Shown here piece after piece: positions 18,100 through 27,271 of a DNA stretch of 64,000 bases; position 1 is the first letter of the stretch, and every line of letters begins with the position of its first letter. Both the position numbers and the translations under genes were made by a program. The stretch is taken from positions 186,001 to 250,000 of the forward strand of contig NZ_JAKZFS010000003.1 in assembly GCF_022808915.1 (NCBI RefSeq). Direction: 5' to 3'. The stretch is from Fundidesulfovibrio terrae (GTDB lineage: Bacteria; Desulfobacterota; Desulfovibrionia; Desulfovibrionales; Desulfovibrionaceae). The notes under the pieces are model-generated. The model did no database searches. It saw only the letters and a program-made list of their open reading frames with translations, and had not been told where the DNA came from.

Positions 18100-19467
18100 A
18101 TGAAACCAATCGTTCCAGACATTTTCAGAGCATACGACATACGGGGCATCGTGGACAAGGACTTTGACCCCGACTGGGTGGAGGTTTTCGGCCGCGCCTG
18201 CGGGGCCTACTTCCTGAAAAACGGCTACCGGCGCGCCGTGGTGGGCCACGACGCCCGCCTGTCATCCCCCCTGTATCAGGAGAGGCTGGCCAAAGGAATG
18301 GCCGAAACCGGGGTGGACGTCATCCTCGTCGGCATGGTCTCGACGCCCGTGTGCTATTTCGCGGCCAAGCACCTGAAGGTCGATGCCGGGGTCATGGTCA
18401 CGGCCAGCCACAACCCGCCGGAGTTCAACGGATTCAAGGTCATCGCCGGCCCTTCCACCATATACGGCGAGGAAATCCAGGCGCTCTACCGCATGATGGC
18501 CGCCGGGGACTTCCCCACGGGCAAGGGCATCGTCTCCGTGCACGACATCGTGCCCGCCTATGTGGAGGCCCTCGTCTCCCAGACGAAGCTGTCGCGCCCC
18601 ATCAAGGTGGTGCTGGACGGCGGCAACGGCGCGGGCGGACCGGTCACCGTGGAGGTGCTGCGGGGAATCGGGGCCGAGGTGGTCCCCATCTTCTGCGAGC
18701 CGGACGGCACCTTCCCCAACCACCATCCCGACCCGGTGGTGGAGAAGTACATGGCCCAGCTCATCGCGCGCGTCAAAGCCGAGGGCGCGGACTGCGGCAT
18801 CGGGCTGGACGGCGACGGCGACCGCCTGGGCGTGGTGGACGAGAACGGCAGGCTCATGTTCGGCGACCAGCTGCTGGCCATCTACGCCCGCGAAACGCTG
18901 AAGGACTTCCCCGGAGCCACGGTCATCGGCGAGGTGAAGTGCTCGCACCTCACCTACAAGGACATCGCGGCCCACGGCGGCAACGCCGTGATGGGGGCCA
19001 CGGGGCACTCGCTCATCAAGGCGCGCATGCAGGAAACCGGAGCCAAGCTGGCCGGTGAAATGAGCGGGCACATGTTCTTCGCCGACCGCTATTTCGGCTT
19101 CGATGACGCCACCTACGCGGCCCAGCGCTTCCTGGAGGTCCTGGACCGCAACCCGGGCAAGACCGCCGGAACGCTGCTCTCCGACTGGCCCAAGACCTAC
19201 AACACGCCCGAAATCCGCTTCGACTGCCCCGAAGAGATCAAGTTCACGGTGGTCAAGCGCGCCCAGGAGCACTTCCGGGGCCTCTACGACATGATCGACG
19301 TGGACGGAGCGCGCATCGTGCTGCAGGATGGCTGGGGGCTCATCCGGGCCTCCAACACCCAGCCGGTGCTGGTGCTGCGTTTCGAGGCTGAAAGCCCCGA
19401 ACGGCTTGAGGAGATCCGCTCCATCATCGAAACGCCCCTTCGCGCCTGGATCGCGGAAATGAGTTGA
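18100..19467 (+). CDS. Phosphomannomutase/phosphoglucomutase
   Basis: A 455-residue alpha-D-phosphohexomutase of the AlgC/ManB type, interconverting mannose- or glucose-1-phosphate and the 6-phosphates for LPS and exopolysaccharide precursors. The active-site serine lies in TASHNPPEFNGFKV (Ser103), the metal loop in GLDGDGDRLG, the sugar-binding loop in GEMSGHMFFADRYFGFDD, and the phosphate-binding loop near RASNTQPVLVLRFE. The length matches AlgC (463). The start is the ATG at 18100 directly before KPIVPDIFRAYDIRGI; longer in-frame readings run antisense through hflK. Confidence 0.93.
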   Translation: MKPIVPDIFRAYDIRGIVDKDFDPDWVEVFGRACGAYFLKNGYRRAVVGHDARLSSPLYQERLAKGMAETGVDVILVGMVSTPVCYFAAKHLKVDAGVMVTASHNPPEFNGFKVIAGPSTIYGEEIQALYRMMAAGDFPTGKGIVSVHDIVPAYVEALVSQTKLSRPIKVVLDGGNGAGGPVTVEVLRGIGAEVVPIFCEPDGTFPNHHPDPVVEKYMAQLIARVKAEGADCGIGLDGDGDRLGVVDENGRLMFGDQLLAIYARETLKDFPGATVIGEVKCSHLTYKDIAAHGGNAVMGATGHSLIKARMQETGAKLAGEMSGHMFFADRYFGFDDATYAAQRFLEVLDRNPGKTAGTLLSDWPKTYNTPEIRFDCPEEIKFTVVKRAQEHFRGLYDMIDVDGARIVLQDGWGLIRASNTQPVLVLRFEAESPERLEEIRSIIETPLRAWIAEMS

Positions 19468-19469
19468 AC

Positions 19470-20762
19470 ATGCTGCGCGCACGCTGGAAATGGGTACTGG
19501 CCGTTGTCCTGGCCGCGGCCGCGGTGGCGTTTTTCGCCGGGCAAGGGTCCAAGGACAAGGCGCCCAAGGTGATGGCCACGGCCGAGGTCAAGATGGGCGA
19601 CGTGCGCAAGGTGCTCCAGGCCACGGGCATCGTGAAGGCCCAGGTGGGGGCCATCGTGCGCATCGGCGCGCGCGCCACCGGCACTATCAAGGAGATGCGC
19701 GTGCGCGTGGGCGACCCGGTGGAAGCCGGGCAGACCATCGCCCTCATCGACGACCGGGAGCTGGTGGCCCAGCGTGACCAGGCCGAAGCAACACTGGAAA
19801 AGGCCAAGGCCGAGAAGTTGCGCGTGGAGGACGTCTATCCGCGCAAGATCGCTGAATCAGACGCCCAGTTGAAGCTCTCCGAGGCGCAGTACGATTACGC
19901 CAAGGCCAACTCCACCCGCCAGACCCAGCTTTTGCGGCAGAATCTCGTCTCCAAGGACACCCAGGAAGCCGCCATGCGCGAGGAGTTGGTCACCCAGAGC
20001 ACCGTGCGCGCCCGCAAGGCCACCCTGGAGCTCAACAAGACCGAGTTCGCCAAAGAGAAGGTCAAGGCGGCCAAGGCCGTGGAAGAGGCCGAGGCGGCGC
20101 TGGCCACCATCGAGACCCGCATCACCTACACCAAGATCGTCTCGCCCATAAACGGCGTGGTCAGCCTGGTGTCCACCCAGCAGGGCGAGACCGTGGTGGC
20201 CGGGTTGCAGGTGGCCAACCTCATCACCGTGCTCGACCCCACGCGCCTGGAAATGTGGATATACGTGGACGAGACCGACGTGGGGCAGGTCAAGCCGGAT
20301 ATGCCCGTGGAATTTCGCGTGGACGCCTATCCGGACGTAGCCTTCAAGGGCGAGGTGGACACCATCTACCCACAGCCCGAAATACGCGACAACATCGTGT
20401 ACTATCAGGCCCTGGTGCGCCTCTCCGCCCAGGAGGCCGAGAAGCTGCGTCCCGAGATGACCACCCAGTGCCAGATCGTGGTGCAGGAGAAGAAGGACGT
20501 GCTGGTGATCCCCAACTCGGCCCTGAAGTGGGTGGACAACCAGCAGGCGGTGTTTTTGGTGGAGGACGGCAAGGCGACGCGGGTGCAGCCGGAGCTCGGC
20601 CTGCCGGGCCTGCACGAAACCGAAGTGCTCTCGGGCCTGTCCGCAGGCCAGATGGTGGCCACGCAGATCGTCCTGCCCCCCACCACGGGCAAGAAGCCTG
20701 ACACGGCCCAGCAGGCCGGAGCCAAGCCGTCGGGGCCGCCGCAACCGCCCATGAAGCGGTAA
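19470..20762 (+). CDS. MacA/HlyD-type periplasmic adaptor protein
   Basis: About 430 residues. An N-terminal signal anchor (WVLAVVLAAAAVAFFAG), a split biotinyl-lipoyl domain (IVRIGARATGTIKEMRVRVGDPVEAGQTIALID), a long helical hairpin rich in Ala/Lys/Glu, and a beta-barrel with VVIPNSALKWVDNQQAVFLVE mark it as a membrane fusion protein of MacA type. The ATG at 19470 lies 2 bases after the phosphomutase stop; a TTG six bases earlier is an alternative. No permease or outer-membrane channel adjoins it. The MacB-like pair at 11-13 kb could be its partner, which is an inference. Confidence 0.85.
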   Translation: MLRARWKWVLAVVLAAAAVAFFAGQGSKDKAPKVMATAEVKMGDVRKVLQATGIVKAQVGAIVRIGARATGTIKEMRVRVGDPVEAGQTIALIDDRELVAQRDQAEATLEKAKAEKLRVEDVYPRKIAESDAQLKLSEAQYDYAKANSTRQTQLLRQNLVSKDTQEAAMREELVTQSTVRARKATLELNKTEFAKEKVKAAKAVEEAEAALATIETRITYTKIVSPINGVVSLVSTQQGETVVAGLQVANLITVLDPTRLEMWIYVDETDVGQVKPDMPVEFRVDAYPDVAFKGEVDTIYPQPEIRDNIVYYQALVRLSAQEAEKLRPEMTTQCQIVVQEKKDVLVIPNSALKWVDNQQAVFLVEDGKATRVQPELGLPGLHETEVLSGLSAGQMVATQIVLPPTTGKKPDTAQQAGAKPSGPPQPPMKR

Positions 20763-20798
20763 GAACGCCCCGCGTCAACTCCATCCCGAAAAATCAAA

Positions 20799-20837
20799 CC
20801 GGCGGGCGGGCCTCATGATGGGCCCTACCCGCCGGTC
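20799..20837. terminator. Bidirectional terminator-like hairpin
   Basis: ACCGGCGGG / CCCGCCGGT arms with an inner GGGCC pairing. The minus strand continues with TTTGATTTTTC, the plus strand with TCGTTTGTTG. It lies between the adaptor gene and the convergent receiver-TPR gene. The following bases to 20959 show no supported gene. Confidence 0.7.
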
Positions 20838-20959
20838 GTTTGTTGCCCCTGCGGCTTGTGCTTCCCTGCCTGCCGTACGGGCGGCGCGCCACGCGCCGGG
20901 GTCTCGTGCCTTGTTGCGAGCCGCCGGTCCCGGAGGACCGCCGCCAGCGGGCTTCTCCC

Positions 20960-22138
20960 CTACGCGTAGTCGCGTCTGAACCGGTGCAGGCCTTCCGTGA
21001 CCATACCGGCCAGATACAACACTCCGTTGAGCACCGCCGGGATCATGTCCGGGATGATCTTCCCGCGCTCGGCGGCCTCTTCTTCAGGCGCGTCATCCTC
21101 GAGCCCCCAGACCTGTCCGGTCCAGCGCTCATAGAGCCAATTGGCCTCGCGGTCGTGCTCCGCAAGCATGAGCGCCTGGTTCACGCTTCGCTTGGCCATC
21201 TCCGGCTCGCGCTTGAAATGGTAGACCTTGGCCAGCTCCAGGTGGGCCTTGGCGTCCTCGGGGGTCATCCATACCGCGTTCTTGAAGGCCATGAGCGCGC
21301 CGTCCCAGTCCATCTCGCGGGCCAGGCGCATGCCCAGGCACACGAAGGGGTTGAAGCCGCGCGGGTCCTCGCGCAGGATCGCGAGAAATTCGTTCTTGTA
21401 GTGCTCGAAGCGCTCGGTCCTGGCGCAGATGTCCGCGGCCTGGGTCAGGGCCTTGCGGTAGCGCACCTCGTCGCCCAGGGCCAGCCAGCAGCGGGCCAGC
21501 CCAAGGTGCGCCTCGGCCATGACAGCGCTTATGCGCGCGGCGCGGGTGAACGCGTCCACGGCCTTGGTGTAGTCCTCGCGGGCCAGCAGGCGCAGCCCCG
21601 TCTCGTAGTAGTGGCGGGCGTCGTCCGGGGTCTCCAACACCTTCTCCAGCTTGGGCATGGCCTTCTCGGGCTTGTCCTCCTCCACCATGTCCAGCCCGGC
21701 GGCCACCTGGCCCAGCTCTTCGCCCATATAGCACCGGGCCTGGCTGGCCAGGGACAGATGCTTGAAGAAAGTATCCAGGGTGTAGGGGCGCACCAGATAG
21801 CCCACGCAGCCCACGCGGATGGCTTCCACCACCCGCTCGCGGTCGCCGGAGGAGCTGATCAGGATGACGGGAATCGACCGCAGGCGCGGATCGGCCCGCA
21901 TGGAGCGCACGAAATCCCAGCCGGTGCAGTCTTCCAGGGTATCGTCCACGAGGACCACGTCGGCCCCGAGCTTGCGGAGGTGTTCCCGGGCGGCCTTGGC
22001 GCTGGTCACGGCGCGCGACACGACCACCTTGGCGTTCTTGAGGCTTAAACGGTCAACCCGGGCGTGGCCTTCGTTTGCCGAGACCACCAGTGCGGAGCGC
22101 AGGGGCGACTGGAGAGCGGATTTCCTGACAGCGTTCAT
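20960..22138 (-). CDS. Response-regulator receiver protein with TPR repeats
   Basis: A 392-residue protein. The N-terminal receiver domain (about residues 15-135) has the phospho-acceptor region DVVLVDDTLEDCTGWDF and the switch Ser region VILISSSGD. The normally invariant Lys is replaced by Arg in YLVRPYT. The C-terminal part holds TPR-like helices (ARHYYETGLRLLAREDYTKA; AEAHLGLARCWLALGDEVRY; AKAHLELAKVYHFKREPE). No DNA-binding or enzymatic output domain is present, so it probably acts through protein contacts. The start at 22138 has GAGG 7-8 bases upstream; readings further upstream lack support. No kinase is adjacent. Confidence 0.82.
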   Translation of the reverse strand: MNAVRKSALQSPLRSALVVSANEGHARVDRLSLKNAKVVVSRAVTSAKAAREHLRKLGADVVLVDDTLEDCTGWDFVRSMRADPRLRSIPVILISSSGDRERVVEAIRVGCVGYLVRPYTLDTFFKHLSLASQARCYMGEELGQVAAGLDMVEEDKPEKAMPKLEKVLETPDDARHYYETGLRLLAREDYTKAVDAFTRAARISAVMAEAHLGLARCWLALGDEVRYRKALTQAADICARTERFEHYKNEFLAILREDPRGFNPFVCLGMRLAREMDWDGALMAFKNAVWMTPEDAKAHLELAKVYHFKREPEMAKRSVNQALMLAEHDREANWLYERWTGQVWGLEDDAPEEEAAERGKIIPDMIPAVLNGVLYLAGMVTEGLHRFRRDYA

Positions 22139-22162
22139 GCTGGACCTCGCTTCGTCTGGATG

Positions 22163-22185
22163 CGGAGGACGCACTTCGTCCTCCG
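22163..22185 (-). other. Hairpin in the 5' leader of the receiver-TPR gene
   Basis: CGGAGGACG / CGTCCTCCG perfect 9-bp stem with a 5-base loop, starting 25 bases before the ATG at 22138. There is no T run, so it is more likely a leader structure than a terminator. Confidence 0.45.
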
Positions 22186-22337
22186 ATTGCGGCGCGGTCC
22201 CCACCAAAAGGCTTGGACAACCGCACCGCAATCTCCTCTCCCTTGCCAAGGGTATCGGAGGTTTCCGGAAATGCTTTAGGGGGGTCGGGCGGATTCGCCC
22301 GGGTGCTTGAGGATGCGGGAAGACGCGCGAGGAAACG

Positions 22338-23150
22338 CTAGGCCGAGGCGTTCAGAACCAACCCAGGCGTCAGGCCGGAACGGCTGTAGCCGTTGGCCGA
22401 GTCCGTGCGCCTGCGGGCGAGCCGGCTTCGGGCGCGCGAGGTATTCTTCGTGGCGTCGGCGGCCCCGGAACTCTTCCCGGATGAGGACGCATCAGCCGTA
22501 CCGGAATACTCCGTGACCATCCGGCCGTTCTCGTCCACCAAGGCCTTGGACCCGGACGCGGCCTCGTCCAGCATGTCCTTGAGGTCCTTGTCCGCCTGGT
22601 CCATGAGCGATGCCCCGGCGTCGGCGGAACCGGCCTGGAACTTGTTCGCCAGGGACGACAGGGCCGTGCCCATGGCCCCGTTCAGGTCGCTCAGGGCCTG
22701 CTGGGTGTCCTTCACCAGGAAGCTCTCGTCCTTGCCGTTCTGGAAGTAGCCGTTGAGGGCCTGGTTGAGCTCGCCGTTGAAGAAGGCCAAAGCCTTGTCG
22801 CCCGAGGCCGTGCCGAAGTTGCGGTCCACGAATTCCAAGGCGTCCACGAACCCCTGGCCGAGCGTATCCTCGGTGAGCTGTCCGCTCCCGGCCCGGCTGG
22901 TGACGATGCCCATGACCGCGCGGGCCGCGTCGCCATCGAAGTTGTCCTTCACGAACCCCACGGCGTTGGTCAGGGCCTTCTCGAACCCCGCGTCGTCCAC
23001 TGTGCGCTTGGCCCCCTCTCCCGCCGGGGTCTGGGCCGCGCGCCGGGTCATCTCGTGGGCGAAGCCCTGCACCGTCTGGGAATCCAGGGTCAGGGAAGGC
23101 CGGGCGAACATCCCGGCGAGAAGGGTCGATTGCGTGGCATCTATGCGCAT
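22338..23150 (-). CDS. Hypothetical protein, helical with Ser/Ala-rich C-terminus
   Basis: A 270-residue protein with no signal peptide that I do not recognise. The start at 23150 (MRIDATQSTLLAGMF) has GGAGAA six bases upstream. Residues about 55-180 form a repetitive helical region with related segments GFVKDNFDGDAARAVMGIV, EFVDRNFGTASGDKALAFF and LNGYFQNGKDES. The C-terminal 60 residues are Ser/Ala/Arg-rich and look disordered (TADASSSGKSSGAADATKN). An extracellular or flagellum-related role is possible from this composition but not shown. Confidence 0.6.
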   Translation of the reverse strand: MRIDATQSTLLAGMFARPSLTLDSQTVQGFAHEMTRRAAQTPAGEGAKRTVDDAGFEKALTNAVGFVKDNFDGDAARAVMGIVTSRAGSGQLTEDTLGQGFVDALEFVDRNFGTASGDKALAFFNGELNQALNGYFQNGKDESFLVKDTQQALSDLNGAMGTALSSLANKFQAGSADAGASLMDQADKDLKDMLDEAASGSKALVDENGRMVTEYSGTADASSSGKSSGAADATKNTSRARSRLARRRTDSANGYSRSGLTPGLVLNASA

Positions 23151-23235
23151 GCGGTTCTCCACCTGTCTCATCGTCACGGGCGCGGCGAAAGTTTAGGGTT
23201 GCCCGGCGGACTGCGCGCGAGTAAACACCGGCCGC

Positions 23236-25008
23236 ATGAACGCCCGCTTAAACGGATGGATGGGATGGGTGCTCCGGGTGGACCTCACAACGGGCACGGC
23301 CTCCCGTGAGCCTCTCGACCCCGCCGCGCTGCGCCTGAACATCGGCGGCAAGGGGCTGGCCGGGCATTTCCTCGATCCGTGCGTCCACCTGCCCTGGGAC
23401 CACCCGGACATGCCCCTGTGCCTGTTCACCGGCCCCCTGGTGGCCACCATCGCGCCCACTTCCGGGCGGGCCTGCCTGGCCACCCGCTCTCCCCTCACCG
23501 GAGCCTTCTGCGACGCCTCGGTGGGCGGAAGCCTGGGTACCCAGCTCAAGAAGGCCGGATTGGACGGACTGATCGTCACCGGCCGGGCTCCGCGCCCAGT
23601 GGGGATCGTCATCGAGAACGGCGAAACCTCCGTGCGCGACGCCTCGCATCTGGCGGGCATGACCCGCGACCGGGTCCGCGCGGCCCTGGACTGCTCCGGG
23701 TCGCTTGCCGTGGTGGGCCCGGCGGCCGAATGCGGCGTGCGCTTCTCCTCCATCATGGTGGATACGCACCACGCCTTCGGGCGCGGCGGCATGGGGCTTT
23801 CCTGGGCGGCGAAAAATCTCAAGTACCTCAGCGTCAAGGGATCGGAGAAGGTGCGCGTGGCCGATCCCGAGGGGCTGAAAAAGGCCCGCGAGGACATCTT
23901 CCGGCTGGTGTCTGCCTCGCCGGTGCTCTCGGGCGGGCACGGGTTCTCCTGCTTCGGCACGGGCGCGCTCTACGACCTCATGGACTCGCGGCGCATGATG
24001 CCCACGGACAACTTCCGGGCCTCCCACTTCGCCCCCGCCGGGGAGCTGAACGCCGTGCGCTACAAGGAAGCCTACCAGACATCCAAGCACGGCTGCAAAG
24101 GCTGCCACATCCAGTGCAAGAAGGTGGCGGCGGACGGGCGCTCCATGCCCGAATTCGAGACCATGTCGCACTTCACGGCGCTCATCGGCCTGACCGACAT
24201 CGAGTTGGTGGTCGCGGCCAACGCCCTGTGCAACGACCTGGGCATGGACACCATCTCCAGCGCCGTGACCCTGGCCTGCCACGCAGAAATTACCGGCGAG
24301 CGCCTGACGCCCGCCCGCGTCCTGGAACTTCTCGAGGACATGGGCCGGGGACGCCTGCCCGAACTCGGCCTGGGCGCGGCCGGATACGCCGCCCTGAAGG
24401 GACATCCGGAAGCGGCCATGACCGTCAAGGGCATGGAACTGCCCGCCTACGACCCGCGCGGGGCCTACGGCATGAGCTTGGCCTACGCCCTGTCCACGCG
24501 CGGCGGCTGCCACCTGAGGGCCTACCCTGTGAGCCACGAGATCCTGCGCAAGCCCGTGGCCACGGACCGGTTCAGCTTCCTGGGCAAGGCGCGCATCATC
24601 AAGATCGCCGAGGACGCCAACGCCGTGGTGGATTCGCTCACGGCCTGCAAGTTCATCTTTTTCGGGGCCTCCCTTGAGGAGTACGCGGCCGCCTACCAGG
24701 CCGTGACTGGAGAGCCCTCCTCGGCCCAGGACCTGCTGCGCCTGGGCGAACGCATCTACTACCGCGAGCGCATCATGAACGCACGCCTGGGCTTTACCAG
24801 CGCCGACGACGACATCCCGGCCCGGTTCTTCGAGGCTCCGGGCGAGCACAGCCTGGCCGGGGACATCCGCCCCGTGCCCAGGGTCGACTTCCTGGAGGCG
24901 CGGGCCAAGTACTACGCCATCCGAGGGCTCACCGAGGACGGCATGCCCACGCAGGAGAAGGCGAAAGAACTCGGACTTGAAGAGAGCTACCGGCAGGAAA
25001 TGCGATGA
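23236..25008 (+). CDS. Aldehyde ferredoxin oxidoreductase family protein (tungsten/molybdenum)
   Basis: A 590-residue member of the AOR family, which oxidises aldehydes to acids with a pterin-bound W (or Mo) and a [4Fe-4S] cluster. The N-terminal AOR domain is clear (LRVDLTTGTASREPLDP; LNIGGKGLAGHF; PTSGRACLATRSPLTGAFCDA; GGMGLSWAAKNLKYLSVKG). Three cluster cysteines lie in KHGCKGCHIQCKK (about residues 285-293), and the fourth is probably the Cys of DSLTACKFIFFG (about 471). Length is normal. The next gene, an aldolase-domain protein, overlaps by four bases (ATGA), so the pair is translationally coupled. The actual substrate is unknown. Confidence 0.88.
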   Translation: MNARLNGWMGWVLRVDLTTGTASREPLDPAALRLNIGGKGLAGHFLDPCVHLPWDHPDMPLCLFTGPLVATIAPTSGRACLATRSPLTGAFCDASVGGSLGTQLKKAGLDGLIVTGRAPRPVGIVIENGETSVRDASHLAGMTRDRVRAALDCSGSLAVVGPAAECGVRFSSIMVDTHHAFGRGGMGLSWAAKNLKYLSVKGSEKVRVADPEGLKKAREDIFRLVSASPVLSGGHGFSCFGTGALYDLMDSRRMMPTDNFRASHFAPAGELNAVRYKEAYQTSKHGCKGCHIQCKKVAADGRSMPEFETMSHFTALIGLTDIELVVAANALCNDLGMDTISSAVTLACHAEITGERLTPARVLELLEDMGRGRLPELGLGAAGYAALKGHPEAAMTVKGMELPAYDPRGAYGMSLAYALSTRGGCHLRAYPVSHEILRKPVATDRFSFLGKARIIKIAEDANAVVDSLTACKFIFFGASLEEYAAAYQAVTGEPSSAQDLLRLGERIYYRERIMNARLGFTSADDDIPARFFEAPGEHSLAGDIRPVPRVDFLEARAKYYAIRGLTEDGMPTQEKAKELGLEESYRQEMR

Positions 25009-26183
25009 TCAGACTGCTCGCCAAATACGCCGACAAGATCGCGGCCGCCCGGCTCTCCGCTCCCGGGGCGCCTCTCCTGGCCGGGCTGGACGACGCCCTG
25101 GTGTTCAACCGCGAAGCGCAGGAGTCCTCCGTGCTGGCCGGGGTGTTTGACCGCATGAGCATCAATTCGCTGCTCTTTCTGCCGCCCGCCGAGCCCTACG
25201 CCACCATCATCGACTTTTTGGCCGCGCGCTCGGCCGAGGGTGGGGAAGCCTCCATCGCGCCGAGCGACTGCGAGACCCGCACCTTCCTGCACGACCTGCC
25301 CGTGGTGGCCGAGTTCACTCCGGACGCCCTAGCCTCGGCGCTCAAGCGCCGCAAGAGCGTCATCGTGCCGGGCAAGGGCGTGGTGGCCCACGGCACCGTG
25401 AGCCCGGAGCAGGCCTTCGTCAGCGCCAGTTCCGTGTGCTTCGCCTGCTTCGTGAAGTTCTTTGCGGATTACCTGGCCCAGCTGCGTTGCGGCAAACCCG
25501 ACGCCGAATACCAGGCGGCCTTCGAGCGGGCGAAAACCTTCCTGCCCCCCATGCACCACCGCGCCCCGGACCTGCCCGCCGGGCCGTTCGCCGACCGCGA
25601 AGCCGTCATCCAGGCCATGGACCTCACCGGCAAGGCCACCGTGGGCTACGGGCTGGTGGATTCGTTCTTCGGCAACATTTCCTACTGCCTGGACGACGTC
25701 CTCTACATCAGCCAGACCGGCTCGTCGCTGGACGAGCTGCCCGACTGCATCGACCCCTGCCACCTGGACGGATCGTCCTGCGCGGGGCTCACGGCGTCCA
25801 GCGAGCTCATGGCCCACCAGGGCATTGTTCTCAAGACCGGGGCCAAGGCCATCCTGCACGGGCATCCGCGCTTCGCGGTGATCATGTCCATGGATTGCGA
25901 CAAGAAAGGTTGCGACAAGATCGGGCGCTGCCACATCGAGTGCACCGAGCCGCGTTTCGTGTGGGACGTGCCGGTGGTGCCGGGCGAGGTGGGCACGGGG
26001 CCGAGGGGGCTCGTGAACACCCTGCCCCCGGCCATGATCGGCAGGCGCGGGGTGATCGTGTACGGACACGGGCTCTTCGCGATCGGTCGCGAGGATTTCC
26101 GCGAGCCCTTCGCAACGCTTCTGGAAGTGGAGAACTACTGCCGCGAGGAGTACTTCAGGCGGGTGGAGATGCTCGGTTCCTGA
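25005..26183 (+). CDS. Class II aldolase/adducin-domain protein with Cys-rich insertion
   Basis: A 392-residue protein. The C-terminal half (about residues 205-390) has class II aldolase features: GLVDSFFGNISYCLDDVLYIS, the metal-ligand pair in AILHGHPRFAV, and the third His in VIVYGHGLFAIGREDF. The family uses a divalent metal to cleave or epimerise hydroxy-aldehydes or ketones. The N-terminal half is a degenerate related fold with VVPGKGVVAHGTVS. Odd are two Cys-rich stretches, LPDCIDPCHLDGSSC and DCDKKGCDKIGRCHIEC, not part of the standard fold and suitable for Zn or Fe-S. It overlaps the oxidoreductase gene, suggesting it supplies or consumes the aldehyde. Confidence 0.78.
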   Translation: MIRLLAKYADKIAAARLSAPGAPLLAGLDDALVFNREAQESSVLAGVFDRMSINSLLFLPPAEPYATIIDFLAARSAEGGEASIAPSDCETRTFLHDLPVVAEFTPDALASALKRRKSVIVPGKGVVAHGTVSPEQAFVSASSVCFACFVKFFADYLAQLRCGKPDAEYQAAFERAKTFLPPMHHRAPDLPAGPFADREAVIQAMDLTGKATVGYGLVDSFFGNISYCLDDVLYISQTGSSLDELPDCIDPCHLDGSSCAGLTASSELMAHQGIVLKTGAKAILHGHPRFAVIMSMDCDKKGCDKIGRCHIECTEPRFVWDVPVVPGEVGTGPRGLVNTLPPAMIGRRGVIVYGHGLFAIGREDFREPFATLLEVENYCREEYFRRVEMLGS

Positions 26184-26258
26184 TGAAACGCTTCGGAACT
26201 CCCTACGGCAGGTTTGGAGTTCACGGCTTTTCCGTTTTGCAGCCCGGCCTGCCGGGGA

Positions 26259-27158
26259 TTACTTCTTCCCGCCCTTGCCAACCGCCCATTTCACCTGGCG
26301 GCAGATGCCCATGAGCAGGTTGAACTCGCTTCTCTTGAGCCTGATGCGGTCCACGAAGCCGCGTACGGGCAGCATCCAGTAGTCGGGATTGTCTTCCTTG
26401 AGGAAATCGATGGCCGTAAGCGTCTCCTGGAGGTTGGCGAACAGGGCCTCGCGCTCCTGGTGCGTGGTCTGGCGCGACTCGCCAGACCAAGGCGGCCGGG
26501 TGCCTCCGTCCGGGGCATTCGTCCCGGGTCCCGTGGCCTGAGCGCCATCATTCACACCCTGCTCCGGCGGGCACGGCAGGTCGTTCGCTCCTCTCTCACC
26601 CGGCGCGTGCGCGGCGTGAGCACCACCCTCGTCCTGCACACCGGGCACGTGCGCCCGCGCCGGTTTGGCCGTGGCGGCCTTCATGCACTCGTACAGGATG
26701 ATGAGCACGGCCTGGGCCAGGTTGAGCGAGCTGGCCTCCTCCGATGTGGGGATGGTGAGCAGGCGCGAGCAGACTTTCGTCTCGTCGTTGGTGAGCCCCT
26801 TGTCCTCGGGGCCGAAGAGCACGGCCACCCTGGACCCGGCGCGAAGGCCTTCCACGGCCCGAAGCGCGGCGGTCTCGGGCGAGAGCAGCCCCTTGCGCCA
26901 TCCGCCCGTGCGGGCGGTGGTGCCGTAGACGGCCTCGAAGGGGGCCAGGGCGGCGGCGAGGTCGTCCACCACGGTCATGCGGTCCAGGATGTCCTGGCCC
27001 TTGGCCGTAGCCAAGGCGCGGGCGCGGCCTTCGTCCCACTCCTGGGGAGCGACCACCACGAGGTCCGAACATCCCATGTTGGCCATGGCCCTGGCCGTGG
27101 AACCCACGTTCTCGGAAAATTTCGGCCGGAACAAAACGACGGCCAGGTTGCGCAGCAT
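26259..27158 (-). CDS. TrmJ-family tRNA/rRNA 2'-O-methyltransferase
   Basis: A 299-residue SpoU (SPOUT) methyltransferase. The start at 27158 (MLRNLAVVLFRPKFSENVGS) has GGAGG 5 bases upstream. Conserved parts are PKFSENVGSTARAMANMGCSDLVVVAP, VAVLFGPEDKGLTNDE and the knot motif IPTSEEASSLNLAQAVLIILYE. The C-terminal helical region ends ERGALFANLQ-like then EFNLLMGICRQVKWAV, as in TrmJ, which methylates the ribose at tRNA position 32. A stretch of about 60 residues between the SPOUT domain and the C-terminal helix is Gly/Pro/Ala-rich and probably a linker. Confidence 0.85.
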   Translation of the reverse strand: MLRNLAVVLFRPKFSENVGSTARAMANMGCSDLVVVAPQEWDEGRARALATAKGQDILDRMTVVDDLAAALAPFEAVYGTTARTGGWRKGLLSPETAALRAVEGLRAGSRVAVLFGPEDKGLTNDETKVCSRLLTIPTSEEASSLNLAQAVLIILYECMKAATAKPARAHVPGVQDEGGAHAAHAPGERGANDLPCPPEQGVNDGAQATGPGTNAPDGGTRPPWSGESRQTTHQEREALFANLQETLTAIDFLKEDNPDYWMLPVRGFVDRIRLKRSEFNLLMGICRQVKWAVGKGGKK

Positions 27159-27271
27159 ACGTCCTCCGTTGGCGGGCCGTGTAGCTTTCCCCGGCTTGGC
27201 TTGCAAGGCCGACGGTGCTAGAGGTCCGTTTCCGCTCTCGCGCGGGCGGAATTTCCAATCCTGGAGGAAGC

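Noticed and set aside
18100-20762. Adaptor and phosphohexomutase as a dedicated capsule-export operon.
   Set aside because: There is no polysaccharide permease, polymerase or outer-membrane channel nearby; tight spacing alone does not show this.
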